Assembly: GCA_002482705.1 (NCBI GenBank)
Contig: DLGM01000082.1
Location: 1 to 13,347, forward strand
Source of the DNA: Cyanobacteria bacterium UBA7694
GTDB taxonomy: Bacteria > Cyanobacteriota > Sericytochromatia > UBA7694
Direction: 5' to 3'
DNA length: 13,347 nucleotides
Translations under genes and position numbers: made by a program
Part shown: in pieces, positions 6,814 to 13,347 of the stretch
Position numbering within the stretch: the stretch's first letter is position 1
How the letters are laid out: each line of letters starts with the position of its first letter
The notes under the pieces: generated by a model
Database searches by the model: none
Seen by the model: only the letters and a program-made list of their open reading frames with translations
What the model was told of the DNA's origin: nothing

Positions 6814-8049
6814 TTAGCGCGCGCAGCGGAAACCCGTCGATGCATTGCGATGGGTCGGCTCAATATCACTGCGGTTACTGGCCCGCAGAGCTGATGGGTC
6901 ATGGCCAAAACCCCCGCCGCGCAGCACCTTGGTTTTGCCCTGTACGGGGCCTGGTGGGTTCTGCTCCGGGGCTTGCCGGTAGTAGTGGGGGTCATACCAA
7001 TCTTGCACCCACTCCCACACATTGCCAGCCATGTCATACAAGCCATAAGGGCTGGTACCCGGCGACTTACTGCCCACAGGCCGTAAACCGGCCTCTTCCC
7101 CCATGCACCCGGAAAAGGCTGCCCGATCACAGACCACCTTGTTATCTCCCCAGGGATACAATAAAGCTTTTGTGCCCCGTGCCGCTTTTTCCCATTCCGC
7201 CTCAGTAGGTAAGCGCTGCCCACCCCACTGACAATAGGCCTGCGCATCGTACCAACTGACACACACCACCGGGTGATTCGGTTGCTCAACCGGGTTCCAA
7301 TTCACTTTGCCAAAATCGCAGGTGGTGGGAGCCCGATGGCCGGTGGCGTCGATAAAGCGTTTATATTCAGCCTGCGTCACTTCATAACGACCCATGTCAA
7401 AAGTATCTAAATAAAGGGTACGCACCGGGCTTTCATCCCCTTGCCCGAGCTTCTGCTGGTCGCCACGAATAAAAGGCCCGGCAGGAATACGCAGCATTTC
7501 ACCGGGTTTCAGCGCCCCATAACTGGGAGATGTTTGCACCGGTAAGGCACTGGATACCACAGCACCGGGCTGAATCATATCATTGAGACGCAGCGCTACG
7601 CTGTCCCCCAAACGAATCACCGCTTCGGGTGACAGGCTGGGCACACTTACCGGCGACACACTGCGAGTTTCTGTGGTTTGCACATCCACAATCCGCACGT
7701 TGAGGGAATAACTTCCGCCAAAACGGGTAACACTTCCCAACACGATATAACGAGCCCCCAACTGTTTTCCCAGGGTAATCGCCGAATTGGGATCCACAAA
7801 TGCCGATGCCTGATACCCCAGTTCTTGCAAGGTCTTTTGCAGTTGGGCCCGCTCTACCAGTATAAATAAGTGCTCGCGGCTCCCCAGATGGGTACTGAGA
7901 ATTTCGGCAGCAGCCACGCCGGTCGAAGGCTCGACACCCACACTTTCCAGATTCACCACGGCAACCTTGGGTTTAGAATCAGCCCAGTTGGGCACAGCCC
8001 AACCTATCAGCAATGCAAATACCAGTGCAAACGAAAGCCATTGGCGCAT
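6814..8049 (-). CDS. Secreted CsgG-like / SUMF1 (FGE-sulfatase fold) fusion protein
   Basis: The 411-aa protein has a signal peptide (about 1-23, cut after NWA), a CsgG-like domain (about 27-160) with VAVVNLES, LVERAQLQKTLQELGY and GSVTRFGGSYSLNVRIVDV, a linker, and a formylglycine-generating-enzyme-type domain (about 183-411). Signatures of the latter are RLPTEAEWEKAARG (279-292), GNVWEWV (342-348), VLRGGGF (375-381) and the ending GFRCAR. The Cys pair that true formylglycine-generating enzymes carry just after the RGG(S/G)(F/Y) motif is absent: the stretch 381-393 holds no Cys. A binding or structural role, as in many SUMF1-fold proteins, is thus more likely than sulfatase maturation. Four Cys at 244, 263, 273 and 307, plus 315 and 409, could form disulfides. 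Ribosome site AGGAG (8064-8060) is ten bases before the ATG. The CsgG-like half closely resembles that of the protein at 2524-3474. Confidence 0.88.
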   Translation of the reverse strand: MRQWLSFALVFALLIGWAVPNWADSKPKVAVVNLESVGVEPSTGVAAAEILSTHLGSREHLFILVERAQLQKTLQELGYQASAFVDPNSAITLGKQLGARYIVLGSVTRFGGSYSLNVRIVDVQTTETRSVSPVSVPSLSPEAVIRLGDSVALRLNDMIQPGAVVSSALPVQTSPSYGALKPGEMLRIPAGPFIRGDQQKLGQGDESPVRTLYLDTFDMGRYEVTQAEYKRFIDATGHRAPTTCDFGKVNWNPVEQPNHPVVCVSWYDAQAYCQWGGQRLPTEAEWEKAARGTKALLYPWGDNKVVCDRAAFSGCMGEEAGLRPVGSKSPGTSPYGLYDMAGNVWEWVQDWYDPHYYRQAPEQNPPGPVQGKTKVLRGGGFGHDPSALRASNRSDIEPTHRNASTGFRCAR

Positions 8050-8072
8050 ATTCTCTCAACTCCTACCCCTTC

Positions 8073-8078
8073 AGTATA
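8073..8078 (-). promoter_or_regulatory. Putative -10 box for the CsgG/SUMF1 gene
   Basis: TATACT on the minus strand, 24 bases before the ATG at 8049. The matching -35 region is poor (TTCGGG at 18 bp). Confidence 0.35.
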
Positions 8079-8133
8079 CACGCCTGAAAATAAGATCCCG
8101 AATCACAGCCCAGTGTGCCAAAACAATCTCAGC

Positions 8134-8152
8134 ATCAGATTTTGCATCTGAT
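8134..8152. repeat. Palindrome in divergent intergenic region
   Basis: ATCAGAT-TTTGC-ATCTGAT is a perfect 7-bp inverted repeat with a 5-base centre; it is also an imperfect direct repeat GCATCAGATTT/GCATCTGATTT. It sits between the divergent starts at 8049 and 8236 and looks like a dimer-binding operator. No regulator gene is nearby. Confidence 0.45.
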
Positions 8153-8200
8153 TTCGGTCCGGGCAAAAATATCGGGGCATATACGCCTCAAGCAACGGGT

Positions 8201-8206
8201 TATAAT
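8201..8206 (+). promoter_or_regulatory. Putative -10 box for the oxygenase/MOSC operon
   Basis: Perfect TATAAT, 30 bases before the ATG at 8236, with no recognisable -35 at 16-18 bp. A good ribosome site AGGAG (8222-8226) follows, nine bases before the ATG. Confidence 0.5.
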
Positions 8207-8235
8207 AGACGCATCATCTCTAGGAGCATTAGCTT

Positions 8236-8949
8236 ATGCCGACAGACTTTATTGCCACTTACGACAACGCCCTGAGCCCTGAGTTCTGTAAGCATCTCCT
8301 GGAAAAATTTGAGCGCAGCGATCAGAAATACCCCGGTATGACTGGGCAAGGTTATAACCCCTACGCCAAACAGAGTCACGATATTATGCTCAATGCGCAC
8401 CCAGAATGGGCGGATGAACTGGCCCATATCGAAGAGGTAACGGCCCGGCATCTGGTGCAATACATGCGGGCCCACAAATTCATGATGACCGGGGCCCTCA
8501 CCCTCACCATTCAAGAGCCCCAAACGGGCCAACCGATTGCCATCACCAACGATGTGCTGGATATCTTGGACGACTCCCTGGTCGAAGGCTTAATGATGAA
8601 GATGTACCGTTTTGGCACCGTCAACCTGCAAAAATATGAGCAGGAAAAAGGGGGCTATTTTCATTATCACTCCGAAATTTACCCCCAGGCCAACGAAGCC
8701 AAACGGGAAGCGCTACACCGTGTGCTGCTGTATATGTATTATCTCAATGACGTGAGCGAAGGCGGCGAAACCGAGTTCTATTACCAAGAACGCATGCTCA
8801 AGCCCAAACAGGGACAACTGGTGATTGCCCCCAGCGGATTTACCCATACCCACAAAGGCCATATTCCCCGCTCCGGGGACAAATACATCCTCACCTCCTG
8901 GGTACTGTTCCAGTACGCCGAAACGCTGTACGGTTATTCGTTTAAATAA
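8236..8949 (+). CDS. 2-oxoglutarate/Fe(II)-dependent dioxygenase (prolyl-4-hydroxylase-like)
   Basis: The 237-aa protein has the C-terminal pattern of prolyl-4-hydroxylase-like dioxygenases: YFHYHSEIYP, then YYLNDVSEGGETEFYY, GQLVIAPSGFTHTHKG and SGDKYILTSWV. The iron ligands would be His145 and Glu147 (an HxE variant of the usual HxD) and His204 or His206; Lys216 would bind the 2-oxoglutarate carboxylate. The reaction class is hydroxylation coupled to 2-oxoglutarate decarboxylation; the substrate, protein or small molecule, cannot be told. There is no signal peptide, so it is cytoplasmic. Start is set by AGGAG at 8222-8226. Its TAA overlaps by one base the ATG of the MOSC gene (TAATG), so the two are co-translated. 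Confidence 0.85.
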   Translation: MPTDFIATYDNALSPEFCKHLLEKFERSDQKYPGMTGQGYNPYAKQSHDIMLNAHPEWADELAHIEEVTARHLVQYMRAHKFMMTGALTLTIQEPQTGQPIAITNDVLDILDDSLVEGLMMKMYRFGTVNLQKYEQEKGGYFHYHSEIYPQANEAKREALHRVLLYMYYLNDVSEGGETEFYYQERMLKPKQGQLVIAPSGFTHTHKGHIPRSGDKYILTSWVLFQYAETLYGYSFK

Positions 8950-9746
8950 TGTACCTCAGCCAAATTTGGGTTTACCCGGTCAAAAGCCTGCGCGGATATC
9001 CCGTCACACAGGCCGAACTGACAGCCCGTGGTTTGCAGCACGACCGCCGCTGGATGATTGTGAATGCCGAGGGGCAATTTTTAACCCAGCGTCAGATACC
9101 GGGCATGGTGCTGATCCGGGCCTACGGAGCCAAAGATCACTTACAACTCCAGATCCCCCACCTGGGAGAAGTCCAGATCGGGATTCCGAAGGAAGCAGAT
9201 GCAGACCCGTTGACTGTGACCGTCTGGCGCAGTCAGTGCCGGGCTTTGCGCCCCCGCCACCCGATCCACAACATGCTGAGTGAACAATTGGGCCAACCCT
9301 GTAGCTTGGTCTATATGCCCGACACGACCCAGCGCGCCATCAATCCGGGCTACGCCCTGAGCCCCAATGATGCAGTCAGTTTTGCCGACGGTTACCCCTA
9401 TCTTTTGGCTACCGAAGCCTCTTTGACAGCCCTCAATGCGCAATTGGCTGAACCCGTTACCATGGAGCGTTTTCGCCCCAATCTGGTAATAACCGGAAGC
9501 ACCTCCTTTGCGGAAGACCACTGGCGCGATCTGCGCATCGGCGATTTTACCTTCACCGCGGTCAAACCCTGTGAGCGCTGCGTAATGGTCACCATTGACC
9601 CGGATCAGGGCCTCACAGCCAAAGAGCCTTTACAAACTTTGGCCCGCCTACACCGGGTCAACCAAAAAGTCATCTTTGGGCAAAACCTCATTGGCCATCA
9701 CAGTACGGGACAACTCCAGGTGGGTGACCCGGTCGTTATCCTTTAA
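8949..9746 (+). CDS. MOSC-domain molybdenum-cofactor protein (mARC/YcbX-like)
   Basis: The 265-aa protein shows the N-terminal MOSC beta-barrel (LSQIWVYPVKSLRGY; LQHDRRWMIVNAEGQFLTQR, about 1-120) followed by the MOSC catalytic domain (about 121-265). The motif VKPCERCVMVTIDPDQG holds the conserved Cys pair 208 and 211; by homology with mARC, Cys211 is the likely molybdenum ligand. The ending GQLQVGDPVVIL is also typical. Family members reduce N-hydroxylated compounds with electrons from a separate donor. The ferredoxin domain found at the C-terminus of E. coli YcbX is missing, so an external partner is needed. It is co-translated with the oxygenase (one-base overlap) and its 3' end overlaps that of the flavoprotein gene by 11 bases. 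Confidence 0.9.
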   Translation: MYLSQIWVYPVKSLRGYPVTQAELTARGLQHDRRWMIVNAEGQFLTQRQIPGMVLIRAYGAKDHLQLQIPHLGEVQIGIPKEADADPLTVTVWRSQCRALRPRHPIHNMLSEQLGQPCSLVYMPDTTQRAINPGYALSPNDAVSFADGYPYLLATEASLTALNAQLAEPVTMERFRPNLVITGSTSFAEDHWRDLRIGDFTFTAVKPCERCVMVTIDPDQGLTAKEPLQTLARLHRVNQKVIFGQNLIGHHSTGQLQVGDPVVIL

Positions 9747-10725
9747 GCAACTGTTTGGCTGCTGCCAAACCAGAGTTGACCGCAGCCTCGACTTTGACCC
9801 CTTCTCCAAAGGCATCTCCGGCTAAAAGCAGGGGTGGCGTTTGTATCAGACGGGCAAAGGGTTCAATCAGGGTTTGGGCCGGTTGGCTGTAGAGCCAATT
9901 ATGAACATGGATTTCAGTCGGTTGGGATTTCACAAAGGGCTGCACTGCCTGCCACAACAACCGCGCATTCTCGTCTTTATCCCCTTTGTAGTGCTTGCGG
10001 CTGAAATGGGGCGTGGCATGCACCGTGACACATTCCACCGGAGAAATGCCTTTCATGCGGTTATCAGCAATCCACTGAATGGGCTCCGTGGGCTCATTGA
10101 GAGCAATTGCTCCGGGTTCGGGAATCCCGGTTGGTCCATCCAAGAGCGCCATCAAAGTAATACAGGGCTCATACTTCACCGCAGTGAGACGCTGGTGTTG
10201 TTTCTCATCAGCAAAGACCACATTGCTGTTTTTTTCGAGTAAGCTCATGGCCTGGGGCAAAGGGGCCGTGATCAGCAGTGCTTCAGCTTCGTCTACCCGG
10301 CCACTTTCACAGGTCACCCGCCAGCTACCCGGCAGTTGTTCAATCTGGGTGACCTTTTCATTGAGGGCAATATGGAGGTTTTCTGCCAAGAATTTGGCCA
10401 CATCAGTCATGCCATGGGTACCCCGAAAACGCAGGTACCCGTCAAACGACTCCTGACGAAAGGCATTTAAAAAACCACGGCTCCAAGGCTGTATGACCCC
10501 TGCATCCTGCATGTCCTCCGCCAGAATACGGAAAAACATCGAATGCACCGAAAAGAATTGCGCACCATGGTCAAAAACGGCCTCTCCAATGCGCCGGGTT
10601 GCCAAACGCCCACCTAAGCCCTTCGACTTTTCGAGCAGGGTTACCTGACAGCCCTTTTTTTGCAGATGCCCAGCAGCAATTAGCCCAGCCAAACCTGCGC
10701 CAATGACAAGACAGGATTGAATCAT
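9736..10725 (-). CDS. FAD-dependent amine-oxidase-fold oxidoreductase (renalase-like)
   Basis: From the ATG at 10725 this is 329 aa. The N-terminus has the dinucleotide-binding motif GAGLAG (9-14), the acidic end of the second strand (LLEKSKGLGGR), the GG doublet (GGRLATRR) and FDHGAQFFS; the C-terminus PPLLLAGDAFGEGVKVEAAVNSG closes the FAD site. This is the pattern of the small renalase-like NAD(P)/FAD oxidoreductases, whose bacterial substrates are mostly not known. There is no signal peptide. A GTG at 10728 is a possible start three bases earlier; the ribosome site AGGA (10739-10736) suits both. The gene is convergent with the MOSC gene and overlaps its last 11 bases, leaving no room for a terminator between them. 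Confidence 0.88.
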   Translation of the reverse strand: MIQSCLVIGAGLAGLIAAGHLQKKGCQVTLLEKSKGLGGRLATRRIGEAVFDHGAQFFSVHSMFFRILAEDMQDAGVIQPWSRGFLNAFRQESFDGYLRFRGTHGMTDVAKFLAENLHIALNEKVTQIEQLPGSWRVTCESGRVDEAEALLITAPLPQAMSLLEKNSNVVFADEKQHQRLTAVKYEPCITLMALLDGPTGIPEPGAIALNEPTEPIQWIADNRMKGISPVECVTVHATPHFSRKHYKGDKDENARLLWQAVQPFVKSQPTEIHVHNWLYSQPAQTLIEPFARLIQTPPLLLAGDAFGEGVKVEAAVNSGLAAAKQLLKG

Positions 10726-10728
10726 CAC

Positions 10729-10812
10729 ACACGTGTCCTTTAGTCAGGGTAAAAAAACTATTTTGACACTGTAACATGTTCGGGCGGGGTTACGGCGAGA
10801 GCACGATACAAG
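10729..10812. other. Short intergenic spacer before the FAD oxidoreductase gene
   Basis: The spacer holds a run of seven A (10752-10758), the palindromes AACATGTT (10773-10780) and ACACGTGT (10729-10736), and no convincing promoter in either direction. Promoter position for the flavoprotein gene cannot be given. Confidence 0.4.
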
Positions 10813-10862
10813 CAAGGGCTAAGGCAAGGACACAAGGTTTTGTGTTCTTGCCTTAGCCCTTG
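10813..10862. repeat. Large, nearly perfect hairpin immediately after prfA
   Basis: Arms 10813-10835 and 10840-10862 are 23 bases long and complementary at all but one position (10829/10846), which is a G-U pair on the plus strand. The loop is GGTT (10836-10839). The right arm abuts the TAA of prfA at 10863-10865. No T-run follows on either strand, so it is not a standard terminator; it could still protect or end the prfA mRNA, or be a dispersed palindromic repeat. Confidence 0.85.
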
Positions 10863-11963
10863 TTACACGGGTAATCCAAAACTCTCTTCGTTTTGGGTCA
10901 GGGCTTCGAGCTTTTCCTGCTGATCAGCGGCAATCAGGGCATTCACCACTTCATCGAGATCCCCATTGAGGATTTCCCCCAGTTTATAGAGGGTGAGCTT
11001 AATGCGGTGATCCGTCACGCGGCTTTCAGGGAAGTTGTAGGTGCGGATGCGCTCACTGCGGTCCCCGCTACCCACCAGCGATTTACGCGCTGCGGCTTGC
11101 TCTTGGGCCTGCTCTTGTACTTGACGATCATAGAGTTTGGTTTTGAGCATGGCCATGGCTTTTTCGCGGTTTTGGTACTGGGAACGCTCTTCTTGACAAG
11201 CAACCACAATACCACTCGGTAAGTGGGTGATCCGGACAGCCGTTTCAACCTTGTTGACGTTCTGGCCCCCTGCACCTCCGGAACGGAAAGTATCCATCTG
11301 GATATCAGCCGGACGAATTTCGATTTCGACCGCTTCATCCGCTTCGGGAATAACCACCACCGTGGCCGCCGAAGTATGAATTCGGCCTGAGGCTTCGGTG
11401 TCCGGTACACGCTGCACGCGGTGGGCCCCAGATTCATATTTGAGGGTGCTGTAAACATTGTCGCCCTCAATCGACATGATGGCTTCTTTGACCCCGTTGA
11501 GACCCGTTTCGTTGAGGGTCAGGAGCGAGACTTTCCAGCCTCGGCCTTCCGCATAACGGGTGTACATGCGCATCAAATCGGCGGCAAACAGGGCCGCTTC
11601 TTCACCGCCGGTACCGGCCCGCACCTCAAGGAGAATGTTTTTTTCATCGTTGGGATCTTTGGGCAAGAGCATAATGCGCAGTTTTTCTTCGAGAACCTTG
11701 TGACGCTCGTTGAGTTCTTCAAGTTCTTCTTGGGCCAGTTCCCGCATTTCTGGGTCTTGCTCACTGCGCAGCACATCTTCAGTGCTGGCAATGCCTTCTT
11801 CGACTTTTTGCAAGTCGTTGTAGGCGGCGACCTTTTGCTCTAGCTCAGAGTGAGCACGGGCATATTTTTGGAAACGCTGCTGGTCACGCAAGACATCCGG
11901 GTCGCCCAGCAACTCGGTTAACTCATTATAGGTACGAACAATAGACTCAAACTGTGCGATCAC
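10863..11963 (-). CDS. prfA: Peptide chain release factor 1
   Basis: RF1 recognises UAA and UAG stop codons and releases the finished peptide from the ribosome. The 366-aa protein has the usual length and order: an N-terminal coiled-coil domain (about 1-100), LLEVRAGTGGEEAALF, the codon-reading PxT motif as PDT (187-189; RF2 would have SPF), and the catalytic GGQ (232-234) in RSGGAGGQNVNKVETAVR. The C-terminal RIRTYNFPESRVTDHRI is canonical. Start is a GTG at 11963-11961, overlapping the TGA (11962-11960) of the preceding acidic-protein gene as GTGA; the next Met is far inside conserved sequence, so GTG is forced. The usual neighbour prmC, the RF methyltransferase, is not downstream here. Confidence 0.97.
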   Translation of the reverse strand: MIAQFESIVRTYNELTELLGDPDVLRDQQRFQKYARAHSELEQKVAAYNDLQKVEEGIASTEDVLRSEQDPEMRELAQEELEELNERHKVLEEKLRIMLLPKDPNDEKNILLEVRAGTGGEEAALFAADLMRMYTRYAEGRGWKVSLLTLNETGLNGVKEAIMSIEGDNVYSTLKYESGAHRVQRVPDTEASGRIHTSAATVVVIPEADEAVEIEIRPADIQMDTFRSGGAGGQNVNKVETAVRITHLPSGIVVACQEERSQYQNREKAMAMLKTKLYDRQVQEQAQEQAAARKSLVGSGDRSERIRTYNFPESRVTDHRIKLTLYKLGEILNGDLDEVVNALIAADQQEKLEALTQNEESFGLPV

Positions 11964-12625
11964 GATTTCAGAGATTCTGCCATTTCTTGAATCAGGGACA
12001 GTGCTTTGGACACCGACTCCTTCATTTGATGAACCCGGTCACTTTCAGCCCGGATTTCGTCAATCAGGCCAGTGAGGGTGGTGAGGTTGAAGTGCTCTGC
12101 ACCTGTCATATCTGCGGTTGGAGCGGGGGCTTCAGGCGCTGGATCGGCGGGAGCAGCCACTTCTTCAACGAGGACCACTTCCTCGACCACAGACGCTTGG
12201 GAGTCTTCTTCGTCTGAGTAGACCGGCTCATCTTCGCTGCTTTCAACGCTGGCATAAGTGAAAGAGGCAGAAAACTCTTCCGGGTATTCTTCTTCAGGTG
12301 TTTCGACCACTGCTGCAGCAGGCTCTGCCGCATAGGCCGTGTGGCCAAAATCGTCTTCTTCAGCCAATGCCGCATCCAGGGCATCAAACTCTGAAGCCAT
12401 TGAGGGCTCATGGATAGCATCTTCGTAAGCGGGGTAATCGGTTTCAAGCAGGGCTTGCTCTTCGGAGTAAGACGTCTCTTCAACGGCCAACTCATCATCC
12501 ATGAGTTCCTGCTCTTGCAGATGGGCTCCGAGAGAGCTCAGGGCGCTGGAAAAGTCGGTTTCCATTTCAGCATTGTCAAGTTCTTCGCCTTCATCCCAAA
12601 CCTGAGTGGTTTCAGAATCGCTCAT
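11960..12625 (-). CDS. Very acidic protein of unknown function, coupled to prfA
   Basis: From the ATG at 12625 this is 221 aa. Nearly all of it is low-complexity and loaded with Glu, Asp, Ser and Ala (for example VEEVVLVEEVAAPADPAPEA), almost free of Lys and Arg, and predicted disordered. Only the last 45 residues (NLTTLTGLIDEIRAESDRVHQ and on) look ordered, as an amphipathic helix or coiled coil with some basic residues. No family is recognised. An upstream ATG at 12646 has no ribosome site, while AAGGG lies about eight bases before 12625. The stop overlaps the prfA start (GTGA), so synthesis of RF1 probably depends on its translation. Confidence 0.75.
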   Translation of the reverse strand: MSDSETTQVWDEGEELDNAEMETDFSSALSSLGAHLQEQELMDDELAVEETSYSEEQALLETDYPAYEDAIHEPSMASEFDALDAALAEEDDFGHTAYAAEPAAAVVETPEEEYPEEFSASFTYASVESSEDEPVYSDEEDSQASVVEEVVLVEEVAAPADPAPEAPAPTADMTGAEHFNLTTLTGLIDEIRAESDRVHQMKESVSKALSLIQEMAESLKS

Positions 12626-12666
12626 GTGTTCGTCCCTTCTTGGCATGGTCTACACCGACAAAGCGC

Positions 12667-12679
12667 GTCAAAGCTTGAC
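12667..12679. promoter_or_regulatory. Inverted TTGAC motif between divergent genes
   Basis: GTCAA-AGC-TTGAC places TTGACG (minus strand, 12671-12666) and TTGACA (plus strand, 12675-12680) back to back. They look like divergent -35 boxes or a small operator, but no good -10 lies at the right distance on either side. Confidence 0.3.
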
Positions 12680-12770
12680 AGGGCCTGTCTTCGTTTAGTA
12701 GATCAGCTTAACACAGATGCCCAAGCCAGTCTACGGGCTAGGAAGGCAATCCTCAAGGGGGAAAGGAACC

Positions 12771-12799
12771 TCGACGCCCCAGAGACCATATGCTAAGAT
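12771..12799 (+). promoter_or_regulatory. Promoter for the unknown gene at 12856
   Basis: TCGACG (12771-12776), 17 bp, then TAAGAT (12794-12799) preceded by TGC, an extended -10 pattern (TGnTAAGAT). Transcription would start near 12806, giving a leader of about 50 bases. Confidence 0.5.
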
Positions 12800-12855
12800 A
12801 AGGGATATTTAAAGGCCAACGCATCTCAGCGGCCCACCACAGAGAGATTCAGGGC

Positions 12856-13335
12856 ATGAGCACATTACCCATCAGCGGCGCAAACCAAGTCTGGCTTCAG
12901 ATTGTAGCCGAACATGTCCCAGATCGCCGGGAAACGGCCATTCGCTACAACACCAAAAAAGTGATGCTCAAGGCCCATGGCCATGCGGCCTATTACGACA
13001 TTCAGCTCCCCCCTGAACAAACAGCCCTGGCCTATTCGATTACCACCTTGGCCCATCCCCGTCCAATCAGCGCCATGCGTCAGTACCCCCAACTGATTGG
13101 GGTGCTTGCCAGTTTAGCCGATATATTTGGTGAAAACCCGCTGCTTGAACTGATTACCCCGGAAGCCACCCAGCAAGTCGATCAGGAAGCCGCATTGGTT
13201 GAAGTCGCTGTCCCGGACGAGCCCATTGCCCTGGAGGGTTCAGCCGAAGCCATGGCCCTGACCGACTCCTTATCCAATGCCCTGAGCGCGTTCCAGCCCG
13301 GTGCCCGCAAAGGGCCACTGGATTTTATCGTGTGA
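12856..13335 (+). CDS. Conserved-looking cytoplasmic protein of unknown function
   Basis: The 159-aa protein is complete, with a start preceded by GAGAGA (12842-12847) and its own extended -10 promoter. Residues about 1-95 look like a compact mixed alpha/beta fold (RYNTKKVMLKAHGHAAYYDI; LAYSITTLAHPRPISAMRQY). A more acidic, Ala- and Glu-rich segment (about 105-145) follows, and the protein ends in PLDFIV. There is no signal peptide or membrane helix. No family is recognised. It is divergent from the acidic-protein/prfA operon. At its 3' end a GTG (13332-13334) overlaps its TGA and opens a frame reading MSTER to the window edge, possibly the next gene; too short to judge. Confidence 0.7.
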   Translation: MSTLPISGANQVWLQIVAEHVPDRRETAIRYNTKKVMLKAHGHAAYYDIQLPPEQTALAYSITTLAHPRPISAMRQYPQLIGVLASLADIFGENPLLELITPEATQQVDQEAALVEVAVPDEPIALEGSAEAMALTDSLSNALSAFQPGARKGPLDFIV

Positions 13336-13347
13336 GCACTGAACGCT

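Noticed and set aside
6651..7208. 185-codon open frame on the plus strand downstream of the orphan promoter
   Set aside because: Mostly antisense to the SUMF1 domain, rich in Pro, Cys and Ser without any fold pattern; the ATG has no ribosome site.
11960..12646. Start of the acidic protein at the ATG of 12646
   Set aside because: No ribosome site precedes it, whereas AAGGG lies at the right distance from the ATG at 12625.
12675..12704. Perfect TTGACA as a plus-strand promoter for the gene at 12856
   Set aside because: The best -10 at 18 bp (TAGATC) is poor, and the leader would be about 150 bases; the extended -10 promoter at 12771-12799 fits better.

Overview
The window looks like chromosomal DNA from a Gram-negative, non-photosynthetic bacterium of about average GC. 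Evidence for an outer membrane is two secreted CsgG-like proteins, one ending in a beta-rich domain with a C-terminal Phe. The mix of large Hanks-type kinases with Cache sensors, CsgG/SUMF1 fusions and an HdrD-like membrane oxidoreductase suggests an environmental lineage with much envelope signalling. A relative of the non-photosynthetic Cyanobacteriota-side lineages or a myxobacteria-like group would fit, but this is a guess from gene content. No mobile element, CRISPR array, tRNA or rRNA was seen.

Left part (1-3520, + strand): the tail of one Cache-containing protein overlaps by ATGA the start of a second protein, a 754-aa transmembrane Ser/Thr kinase with an extracellular Cache-like sensor and an altered catalytic loop (HRE in place of HRD). 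It is followed, from its own promoter, by a secreted CsgG-like/beta-rich fusion protein. A bidirectional terminator closes this block.

Middle (3528-8049, - strand): a 710-aa membrane Fe-S oxidoreductase (NarI-like membrane part, two 4Fe-4S clusters, two CCG domains) is preceded by a long structured leader that looks like an attenuator. Then come a small secreted protein of unknown function, a 546-bp AT-rich gene-free region with a good + strand promoter and foldable RNA, and a secreted CsgG/SUMF1 fusion. The same CsgG-type module therefore occurs twice in the window, fused to two different C-terminal domains.

Right part (8236-13347): a 2OG-Fe(II) oxygenase and a MOSC-domain (mARC/YcbX-like) protein form a tight + strand operon, convergent with and overlapping a renalase-like FAD oxidoreductase. 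Next is a - strand operon of a very acidic coiled-coil-ended protein and prfA (release factor 1), joined by a GTGA overlap and ending in a long, nearly perfect 23-bp hairpin. A divergent + strand gene of unknown function ends the window.

The items most worth a second look are the probable pseudokinase next to a Cache paralogue, the leader of the HdrD-like gene, the candidate small RNA at about 6548, the paired CsgG fusions, and the large hairpin behind prfA.
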